A stretch of 64,000 nucleotides of DNA. It comes from Streptomyces luteolus. Its GTDB lineage: Bacteria > Actinomycetota > Actinomycetes > Streptomycetales > Streptomycetaceae. The notes beneath the pieces are model-generated. The model saw only the letters and a program-made list of their open reading frames with translations. It ran no database searches and was not told the origin of the DNA. The stretch covers positions 1 through 64,000 of the forward strand of contig NZ_JASCIS010000027.1 of NCBI RefSeq assembly GCF_029968015.1. Reading direction: 5' to 3'. Of the stretch, positions 16,183-26,400 are shown one piece after another. Every line of letters starts with the position of its first letter. The first letter of the stretch is position 1. The translations under genes were made by a program, and so were the position numbers.

Positions 16183-16767
16183 TCAGGGCTGACCTGCGGA
16201 TTTCGCGGGCAAGTACGGGTCGAGCGGCGGCAGTTCGAGGTCCGACGGCAGCAGCGAGCCGACCCAGCAGTCGCGTCGGGTGCCGCGGTGCAGCTGGCCG
16301 GCGCGCAGCGTGCCCTCCAGGGTGAAACCGCAGCGGACCGCCACCGCGCGTGAGGCGGTGTTGCCCACCTCGGCACGCCACTCCAGGCGGTCGATCGCCG
16401 CGCGTGTGAACGCCCAGCGGGACAACGCGCGGAGCGCCTCGGTGACGTACCCGCGGCCGCGCTGCTCCTTCACCGACCAGAAGCCCACCTCGGCGGCGCC
16501 CTCGCCGCGCAACATGATCCCCATCACGGCCACCAGAACGCCCTCCGCGCGTGTGCGGATCGCGAACGTGTACTCCCTGCTGTTGCGCCAGGCCTCCGGA
16601 GCGAAGGTCCGTGTGAAGTTCTCGGCGTGTGCGCGCTCATAAGGAGAGGGAACGGTCGTCCAGCGCTGAATGGCGGGGTCCTGGCAGGCGGCGTAGCAGT
16701 CCTCGGTGTCGTCGGGGCCGAGGGGGCGCAAAACCAGGCGTTCGGTGGTGAGTGTGACCGGTTCCAT
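16183..16767 (-). CDS. GNAT family N-acetyltransferase
   Basis: A 194-residue acetyltransferase of the RimJ/RimL type. It begins with LTTERLVLRPLGPDDTEDCY, has the acetyl-CoA-binding Q/R-x-x-G-x-G/A loop as EQRGRGYVTEALRALSRWAF, and the NTASRAVAVRCGFTLEGTLR block near the C-terminus. Substrate unknown; RimJ/L relatives acetylate N-terminal amines or small molecules. It lies 29 bases upstream of the winged-helix gene on the same strand and may be co-transcribed. The 250-base gap to secA should hold promoters in both directions; TACGAT at 16913-16918 is a possible -10 for secA, without a clear -35. Confidence 0.87.
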   Translation of the reverse strand: MEPVTLTTERLVLRPLGPDDTEDCYAACQDPAIQRWTTVPSPYERAHAENFTRTFAPEAWRNSREYTFAIRTRAEGVLVAVMGIMLRGEGAAEVGFWSVKEQRGRGYVTEALRALSRWAFTRAAIDRLEWRAEVGNTASRAVAVRCGFTLEGTLRAGQLHRGTRRDCWVGSLLPSDLELPPLDPYLPAKSAGQP

Positions 16768-17017
16768 CGGCCGATTCTCGACCCGTACGGACAGCGGGCG
16801 CCAGAACTTTTGCCGAGCGCACGGGCACCTACCGGGGCACTGAAGCGTTCTCCAAGAGGATGGCGGGTGGCCTTCGTCACGACGACCCTCCCGAGCCGGA
16901 GTCGTCCTCGCTTACGATGGCCGTTGCGGTGCGGCCCACCTGCTGTGCCCGAACCGCCGCCGAATCCGAGACAGAAACCGACCGAGCCAGGCCCGACCGG
17001 CAAGGAGACCAACCCTC

Positions 17018-19864
<2,847 letters not shown>

Positions 19865-19893
19865 CGCGGGGCGGCACATCGTACGTACGTTGT

Positions 19894-19932
19894 CGGGGCC
19901 GGGGCTCAGCGGAAGCTGGGCTTCCGGCCCCG
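19894..19932. terminator. Probable secA terminator
   Basis: An outer stem CGGGGCC/GGCCCCG (19894-19900 with 19926-19932) encloses an inner stem CGGAAG/CTTCC. The arms are separated by unpaired bases, so it is less stable than the other terminators here. It lies between convergent secA and the Rv3235-like gene. Confidence 0.45.
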
Positions 19933-19963
19933 CGGCGTTCGCGTCCCTGCGGGCGTCCGGGAC

Positions 19964-20452
19964 TCAGGCCGGCTGGCGCTCCCCGCCCAGTTCCACGGCG
20001 GCACAGCGCCAGCGCAGGTCGGAGCCGCGCTCCAGGCGGAACGCCATGGCCCGCACCTGGTCACCGGCACCGATGCACGCGCTGGCCTCGACCACACCCG
20101 GGCTGAGCGGAAGCGCCCGGCAGGTGCGCACGACGGGACGCGGCCCGTGCGCCTGGAACGGCGCGTGCGGGGCGAGCTCGACGAGCTGCTGGTAGCCGTG
20201 GCCGACGGTGTGGTTGAGCATCCAGTGCACCGGCCGCTCACCGCTCAGCACTGCGAGCAGGCGCTCGGCGAACAGCTCGTGCGGCTTGAACCGCCTCCGC
20301 TGCGCCGGTACGGCCGCGGGCCTGCGCTGGTCGCGACGGTTGCCGGGCCTGGTCACCGCCCGCCCGCCGGGGCGGGTGCCGCCTCCGGTCCGCTGGCGGC
20401 CGGGGCCCCTGGATCCCCTGGAACCGTGTGAGTCGTTCTGTGTCACATCCAT
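19964..20452 (-). CDS. Rv3235 family protein
   Basis: A 162-residue protein of a small actinobacterial family usually found next to secA. The N-terminal half is basic and low in complexity (GSRGSRGPGRQRTGGGTRPG). The conserved part begins RRFKPHELFAERLLAVLSG and ends RWRCAAVELGGERQP, with a central GHGYQQLVELAP segment. No enzymatic motif is seen; the fold may resemble a small SnoaL-like or NTF2-like domain, but that is a guess. The start at 20452 (MDVTQND) is favoured because GGGGA lies about eight bases upstream; ATG at 20458 is the alternative. It is convergent with secA, and a link to secretion is inferred only from position. Confidence 0.72.
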   Translation of the reverse strand: MDVTQNDSHGSRGSRGPGRQRTGGGTRPGGRAVTRPGNRRDQRRPAAVPAQRRRFKPHELFAERLLAVLSGERPVHWMLNHTVGHGYQQLVELAPHAPFQAHGPRPVVRTCRALPLSPGVVEASACIGAGDQVRAMAFRLERGSDLRWRCAAVELGGERQPA

Positions 20453-20751
20453 GATCATTTTCCCCGTATCTGCCGGGCCCGGAATTGCTACCGGGCAGTA
20501 GCCACGGGATTTCTTGTACGGGTACGAGCCTTGGTCGCGCAACGTGGCGTCACGCTCCGTGAAGCCCTTCCGAAAGATCACCTATCAGGGTGAGGGCCCA
20601 AGGGGCGACTGGCCTCGGAGCCGCTCACTCCGGAGACAATCCGGACGTAAGCGAAAGCTCGGTGCCTCGAACCAGCCCCCCGATGGGGGACTTCCGACCC
20701 GTATCCTGAGGGTCTTCAAGCCCACGTCCAACGACGAAGAAAGCGGCGGCC
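20453..20751. other. Divergent intergenic region
   Basis: About 300 bases between two divergently read genes, with no coding signal. TATCCT at 20702-20707 is a possible -10 for the DUF6912 gene, about 45 bases from its start. An AT-richer segment at 20450-20465 next to the Rv3235-like start is probably part of its leader. No riboswitch-like structure was recognised. Confidence 0.45.
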
Positions 20752-21258
20752 ATGCGCGTCTACGTACCCCTGACCCTCCCCGGGCTCGCCGAGGCGCACA
20801 AGGCGGGCGAGCTGGGCCCCGGACCGCTGACGGCCTACGCGGTGACGCCCGCGCTGCGCGAGTGGTACGTCTCGGACGACATCGAGGAGCTGGAGTACGC
20901 GGCGCTGAACCGGGCCGCGTCCGCGTCGCTGCGGATGCTCGCCGGCAGCCCCGGTGCCGCGCGGCGCCGGGTCGTGGTGGCCGTGGACGTGCCGGACGCC
21001 GAGGCGACCGTGGACCCGGACCACGGGCTTGCCGTCAGCGCGCTCGGCGAGGTGCGCCTCGCGCGGGCCGTGCCCCTGGCGAAGGCCGCGGCGGTGCACG
21101 TCGACTCCGACGACGCCGAGGCCGACGTGCGGGCCGCGGCGGACGCCCTGGGCGCGGCGGACCAGGGGGACGACGACGCCCAGTTCACGGTGGACGGGGC
21201 GGAGGACCACGAACTGCTCTGGTTCGCCACGCAGGAGATCCCGAACATCGTGGGCTGA
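20752..21258 (+). CDS. DUF6912 family protein
   Basis: A 168-residue acidic protein beginning MRVYVPLTLPGLAEAHKAGE, which matches an actinobacterial family of unknown function. Recognisable pieces are AYAVTPALREWYVSDDIEEL, RVVVAVDVPDAE and the terminal EDHELLWFATQEIPNIV. There is no signal peptide or membrane helix. The residue pattern (conserved VTPALREW and LLWFATQEI) suggests a small alpha/beta protein. It shares orientation and even reading frame with the HAD gene that follows, with 139 bases between. No function can be assigned. Confidence 0.75.
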   Translation: MRVYVPLTLPGLAEAHKAGELGPGPLTAYAVTPALREWYVSDDIEELEYAALNRAASASLRMLAGSPGAARRRVVVAVDVPDAEATVDPDHGLAVSALGEVRLARAVPLAKAAAVHVDSDDAEADVRAAADALGAADQGDDDAQFTVDGAEDHELLWFATQEIPNIVG

Positions 21259-21344
21259 GCCGCGGCCGACCTGCCCCGCCCTGGTGCGGCGTGCCTCCAT
21301 CCTGGCTCTCCTGGCTCTGACCAGGGCTTACGTCGAGTCGCGTC

Positions 21345-21358
21345 GAGTTATCCACAGG
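21345..21358. promoter_or_regulatory. GAGTTATCCACAGG element upstream of the HAD gene
   Basis: This is the second copy of the 14-mer found before comF. TTATCCACA at 21348-21356 starts 50 bases before ATG 21398. It abuts the predicted -35 hexamer. Confidence 0.55.
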
Positions 21359-21359
21359 C

Positions 21360-21390
21360 TTGGAGGCGGATCGCGTCCTCCGGGTACCGT
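21360..21390 (+). promoter_or_regulatory. Predicted promoter for a leaderless HAD mRNA
   Basis: TTGGAG (21360-21365), 19 bases, TACCGT (21385-21390), then seven bases to ATG 21398. The spacing would put the transcription start at or next to the ATG. Inferred from hexamer matches only. Confidence 0.4.
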
Positions 21391-21397
21391 CTTGGGC

Positions 21398-22044
21398 ATG
21401 GCGTCTGGGACTGGAACGGCACGCTGTTCCACGACATCGACGTGGTCATCAGGGCCACCAACGCGTCGTTCGAGGAGATCGGCCTGCCGCCGATCACGCT
21501 CGAGCGGTACCGCGAGCTGTACTGCGTACCGGTGCCGCGCTTCTACGAGCGGCTCATGGGCCGCCTGCCCACCGACGCGGAGTGGGAGGTCATGGACGAG
21601 GCCTTCCACCGGCACTACTGGATCCTGGCGGAAAGTGCCGGGCTCGCCGAAGGGGCGGGTGAGCTGCTCGCCGACTGGCAGGCGTCCGGGCTCACGCAGT
21701 CGATGTGCTCCCTGGCCCCGCACGACCGCCTGCTGCCGATCGTGCGGACACACGGCATCGAGCACCACTTCATACGCGTCGACGGCCGCGTGGGGAACTC
21801 CACCGAGGGCAAGGCCACGCACATGGAGCGGCACATCGCGGCGCTGGCCGCGACCGTCGACCCCGCCCGCACGGTGGTGATCGGGGACGCGGTGGACGAC
21901 GCGGTGGCCGCGGCGCACGTGGGGGCGCTCGCGGTGCTCTACACCGGCGGCTCGCACAGCCGCGCCAGCCTGGCCGTGGCGGGCGTGCCGGTGGTGGACA
22001 CCCTCGCGGAGGCGGTCCAGGAGGCCACCCGGCTCGCGGCCTGA
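21398..22044 (+). CDS. HAD-superfamily hydrolase with an apparent one-base deletion at its start
   Basis: A phosphoglycolate-phosphatase-like HAD hydrolase. Motif I reads VWDWNGTLFHD, with a cap-domain segment RLMGRLPTDAEWEVMDEAF, motif II in LADWQASGLTQSMCS, and motifs III/IV in HFIRVDGRVG ... GKATHM ... VVIGDAVDDAVAA. In the frame carrying motif I there is no ATG, GTG or TTG between the stop of the preceding gene and DWNGT; the first in-frame start is GTG 21442, after motif I. ATG 21398 has a good leaderless promoter but reads the wrong frame. Adding one G after it would give MGVWDWNGTLFHD. Either the gene is frameshifted here, or the sequence lost one G, or an unusual start is used. Confidence 0.75.
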
Positions 22045-22048
22045 GCGC

Positions 22049-22121
22049 GCGCGACGGGAGCATGCGCGACGAGGGTATGCGCGACGAGAGCCCGCGCGAC
22101 GAGAGCTCGCGCGGTGACGGC
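22049..22121. repeat. 15-bp tandem repeats after the HAD gene
   Basis: Four full units start at 22049, 22064, 22079 and 22094 (core GCGCGACGAGAG), with a partial fifth from 22109. The array begins directly after the HAD stop codon. No hairpin terminator is evident there. Confidence 0.8.
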
Positions 22122-22222
22122 TGACCGCACGGCCGACGGGGACCGCACGGCCGACGGGCCTGGAGGTCCGGCTCCTGCCGATCTACGGATCTACGCGGCA
22201 GCGGATCCTTCGGATCTACGGC

Positions 22223-22350
22223 GCCGCGGATCCACGGGCCAAGGTCGCCGCGGATCCACGGGTCCAGGTCCCCGCGCACCCACGGGTCCAGCTCCCCGCG
22301 CACCCACGGGTCCAGGCCCCCGCGGACCCACGGATCTACGGCGCCGCGGA
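22223..22350. repeat. 24-bp tandem repeats reaching the DJ-1 gene stop
   Basis: Units start at 22223, 22247, 22271, 22295 and 22319, with a partial sixth at 22343 that abuts the stop codon (22352) of the minus-strand DJ-1-like gene. The core is CCGCGGATCCACGGGTCCAG. Looser related units (GGATCTACGG) extend back to about 22180. The minus strand would read an eight-residue motif (DPWIRGDL), but no start signal or family supports a gene. With the 15-bp array this fills most of the 307-base gap 22045-22351. Confidence 0.8.
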
Positions 22351-22351
22351 T

Positions 22352-22918
22352 CTACGTGACCGGGGCCTTGGCGCGCAGCACGTCGATGAACTCCCGCATC
22401 CAGCGGGAGATGTCCGGCCAGGCACGGGCCGAGACGAGGGTGCCGTCGACCACGGTGTCCGCGTCCCGGAACGTCGCCCCGGCCGCCTGCATGTCCAGCT
22501 CAAGGGCCGGGAAGGCCGTGACTCTGCGGCCCACCAGGCCGCCGATGGCAGCAGTGAGGAGGGCACCGTGCCCGATCTGGGCGATCGGCCTGTCCGAGTC
22601 GAAGAACGCCTTGAGGATCTTGCGGAGCTCGGGGTCGTTGCGCAGATACTCCGGGGCGCGGCCGCCGGGGATCACCAGGGCGACATAGGCCCCGGGGTCG
22701 ACCTCGGAGAAGGCGAGGTCGGCCGGCCAGGTGTAGCCGGGTTTCTCGGTGTAGGTGTCGAAGCCCGGCTCGAAGTCGTGGAGGACGAGCTGCAGCTTCT
22801 TGCGGGCGGGCGCGGCGATGTGCACGTCGTACCCCTCTTCCCGCAGCCGCAGATAGGGGTGGAGCACCTCGAGGGACTCCGCCGCGTCACCGGTCACCAT
22901 CAGGATTTTCGCTGCCAT
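22352..22918 (-). CDS. DJ-1/PfpI family protein lacking the nucleophilic cysteine
   Basis: A 188-residue protein with a class I glutamine amidotransferase-like fold. It starts MAAKILMVTGDAAESLE, has the conserved acidic residue in PSR-type position (LVIPGGRAPEYLRNDPELR) and the elbow region PIAQIGHGALLTAA. In typical PfpI and DJ-1 proteins the elbow reads A-I-C-H-G with a catalytic cysteine; here the cysteine position is glycine (IGHG). Protease, glyoxalase or deglycase chemistry is therefore doubtful and a binding or structural role is more likely. Start 22918 has AAGGGAG upstream. The stop abuts the 24-bp repeat array. It is divergent from the glutamate dehydrogenase gene. Confidence 0.8.
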   Translation of the reverse strand: MAAKILMVTGDAAESLEVLHPYLRLREEGYDVHIAAPARKKLQLVLHDFEPGFDTYTEKPGYTWPADLAFSEVDPGAYVALVIPGGRAPEYLRNDPELRKILKAFFDSDRPIAQIGHGALLTAAIGGLVGRRVTAFPALELDMQAAGATFRDADTVVDGTLVSARAWPDISRWMREFIDVLRAKAPVT

Positions 22919-23448
22919 GGCCGCTCGCTCCCTTGGCGTGAACCATGTGGTGCGCCGGTCCGTGGTCCTGGTCGGGAGGGCGTTCGCGCGGAGCGGCGCC
23001 TGTCCTGCCAACGTGCACCGAAGGCGGCGATTTGCCAAGTGGGGGAGTGCGCTGCGGTGGGGCCACGGAGCGCGGACGCATGAACGAGGGGGTGTTGTCC
23101 CTGTCCAGAGTGTCAAAGTAATGACCGTTCTTTTGTACACATACAGCCCATGACGGGGGCCTGGTGGGGGGAGATAGCCTTGACCCGTGATCAGCGCGAT
23201 ATCCCTCGGGGGCAGTGCAGCCCCCGGCCCGTGCCCGGTACGTCGGCGTGCCCGGGCGATCGTCGCGCTTCGGATTCGGGGCACGCAGCCGAAAATGGCC
23301 GAGACCGCCCCTGTCACTTCTCACCAAGGCATAGCGTCGGCGGGGACCGGAAACCCCGTGTCTCCACGTAGTGCGCTTGCTCGCCACACCGGCGTAAAAA
23401 TCACTTCCTTCAACGTCACGCAACGGCGCGCGACAGGAGCCAGAGGAC
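22919..23448. other. 530-base divergent region before glutamate dehydrogenase
   Basis: No gene is supported here. Short frames exist but lack ribosome sites and family-like sequence. TTGACC at 23178-23183 resembles a -35 without a good -10. An AT-richer patch with TTCTTTTGTACACATAC at about 23128-23144 is unusual for this DNA and could be a regulator site. The region should hold promoters for both flanking genes and a long leader for the dehydrogenase. Confidence 0.45.
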
Positions 23449-26400
23449 ATGCAGACCAAGCTGGACGAAGCAAAGGCCGAGCTGCTCACACGGGCTGCCC
23501 GGGTAGCTGAGAACAGCCCGGTCGGGGGGCAACTTCCGACGGGTGCCAATACGGGAGACCGTCCGGACGAGGACACAGTGCTCTCGTACCTCCAGCGCTA
23601 CTACCTGCACACCGCACCGGAAGACCTGGCGGACCGCGACCCGGTCGACATCTTCGGTGCAGCGTTCTCGCACTACCGCCTCGCGGAGGAGCGTCCGCAG
23701 GGCACGGCCAGCGTCCGGGTGCACACGCCCACGGTCGAGGAGAACGGCTGGACGTGCTCGCACTCCGTCGTCGAGGTCGTCACGGACGACATGCCGTTCC
23801 TGGTCGACTCGGTCACCAATGAGCTCTCCCGCCAGGGCCGCGGCATCCACGTCGTGATCCACCCGCAGGTCGTCGTGCGCCGGGACCTCACCGGCAAGCT
23901 CGTCGAGGTGCTCCCGGCCGGGGCGCCCGACGACGCGCACGACACGCTCACCGAGTCCTGGATCCACGTCGAGATGGACCGGGAGACCGACCGGGCCGAC
24001 CTCAAGCAGATCACCAACGACCTGCTCCGGGTGCTGTCCGACGCGCGCGAGGCCGTCGAGGACTGGGAGAAGATGCGCGACGCCGCGCTGCGCATCGCCG
24101 ACGAGCTGCCCAGCGAGCCGACCGCGGACGACCTGCAGAACCAGGAGGTCGAGGAGGCCCGCGAGCTGCTCAGGTGGCTCGCCGCCGACCACTTCACGTT
24201 CCTCGGCTACCGCGAGTACGAGCTGAACGAGGACGACTCCCTCGGCGCCGTCCCCGGCACCGGCCTCGGCATCCTGCGCTCCGACCCGCAGCACAGCGGC
24301 GAGGACGTGCACGGCCACCCGGTCAGCCCCTCCTTCAACCGGCTGCCCGCCGACGCCCGCGCCAAGGCCCGCGAGCACAAGCTGCTCGTCCTGACCAAGG
24401 CCAACAGCCGGGCCACGGTCCACCGCCCCAGCTACCTCGACTACGTCGGCGTGAAGAAGTTCGACGCCGAGGGCAACGTCGTCGGTGAGCGCCGCTTCCT
24501 CGGCCTGTTCTCCAGCGCCGCGTACACCGAGTCCGTGCGCCGCGTGCCGGTGATCCGCCGCAAGGTCGCCGAGGTCCTCAAGCGGGCCGGATTCTCGCCC
24601 AACAGCCACGACGGCCGTGATCTGCTGCAGATCCTCGAGACGTACCCGCGTGACGAGCTCTTCCAGACCCCGGTCGACGAGCTGCGCTCCATCGTCACGT
24701 CCGTGCTCTACCTGCAGGAGCGCCGCAGGCTGCGGCTGTACCTGCGCAAGGACGAGTACGGCAGGTACTACTCCGCGCTCGTCTACCTGCCCCGGGACCG
24801 CTACACCACGGGTGTGCGCCTGCGGATCATCGACATCCTGAAGGAGGAGCTCGGCGGCACCAGCGTCGACTTCACCGCCTGGAACACCGAGTCGATCCTC
24901 TCCCGGCTGCACTTCGTCGTCCGCGTCCCGCCGGGCACCGAGCTGCCGCGGCTGTCCGACGCCGACAAGGAGCGCATCGAGGCCCGCCTCGTCGAGGCCG
25001 CGCGTTCCTGGGCCGACGGCTTCGCGGAGGCGCTGACCGCCGAGTGCGGCGAGGAGCGCGCCGCCGAGCTGCTGCGCCGCTACAGCAACGCCTTCCAGGA
25101 GGGCTACAAGGCGGACCACACGCCGCGTGGTGCGGTCGCCGACCTGGTGCGGGTCGAGCAACTCGCCCAGAGCCCGAAGGACTTCGCGCTCTCCCTGTAC
25201 GAGCCCGTGGGCGCCGGACCCGGCGAGCGGCGCTTCAAGATCTACCGCGCCGGCGGCCAGGTCTCCCTCTCCGCGGTGCTGCCCGTGCTGCAGCGCCTGG
25301 GCTGCGAGGTCGTGGACGAGCGCCCGTACGAGCTGCGCGTCAGCGACGGCACGACGGCGTGGATCTACGACTTCGGTCTGCGCATGCCCAAGGCCGCCGG
25401 GAACGGGGACTACCTCGCGGACGACGCGCGGGAGCGTTTCCAGGAGGCCTTCGCCGCCGTCTGGACCGGGCTCGCCGAGAACGACGGCTTCAACTCCCTC
25501 GTCCTGGGCGCCGGGTTGACCTGGCGGCAGGCGATGGTGCTGCGCGCGTACGCCAAGTACCTGCGGCAGGCGGGCGCCACGTTCAGCCAGGACTACATGG
25601 AGGACACCCTCCACAACAACGTCCACACCACGCGTCTCCTCGTCAGCCTCTTCGAAGCGCGGATGTCGCCGGACCGGCAGCGGGCAGGCACCGAGCTGAT
25701 CGATGGCCTCCTCGAAGAGCTGGACGGCGCGCTCGACCAGGTCGCGTCGCTCGACGAGGACCGGATCCTGCGGTCCTTCCTCACCGTCATCAAGGCGACC
25801 CTGCGGACGAACTTCTTCCAGGAGGCGGGCGGCGGCAAGCCGCACACCTACGTCTCCATGAAGCTGGACCCGCAGGCGATCCCGGACCTGCCGGAGCCGC
25901 GGCCCGCCTACGAGATCTGGGTGTACTCGCCCCGTGTCGAGGGTGTGCACCTGCGCTTCGGCAAGGTCGCGCGCGGTGGTCTGCGCTGGTCCGACCGGCG
26001 TGAGGACTTCCGTACGGAGATCCTCGGCCTGGTGAAGGCGCAGATGGTGAAGAACACCGTCATCGTGCCGGTCGGCGCGAAGGGCGGCTTCGTCGCCAAG
26101 CAGCTGCCCGACCCGAGCGTGGACCGGGACGCGTGGCTCGCCGAGGGCGTCGCCTCGTACAAGACGTTCATCTCGGCCCTGCTCGACATCACCGACAACA
26201 TGGTCGCGGGCGAGGTCGTGCCCCCGCAAGACGTGGTCCGGCACGACGGCGAGGACACCTACCTCGTGGTCGCCGCCGACAAGGGCACCGCGACCTTCTC
26301 GGACATCGCCAACGAGGTAGCGGAGTCGTACAACTTCTGGCTGGGTGACGCCTTCGCGTCCGGCGGTTCGGCCGGGTACGACCACAAGGGCATGGGCATC

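Noticed and set aside
22049..22350. Two adjacent repeat arrays considered as a CRISPR
   Set aside because: Units are directly tandem without unique spacers, are imperfect, and no cas genes are near.
22114..22359. 81-codon plus-strand frame with Gly-Pro-Thr repeats
   Set aside because: It is the translation of the 24-bp repeat array. There is no ribosome site or conserved family, and it overlaps the DJ-1 gene end.
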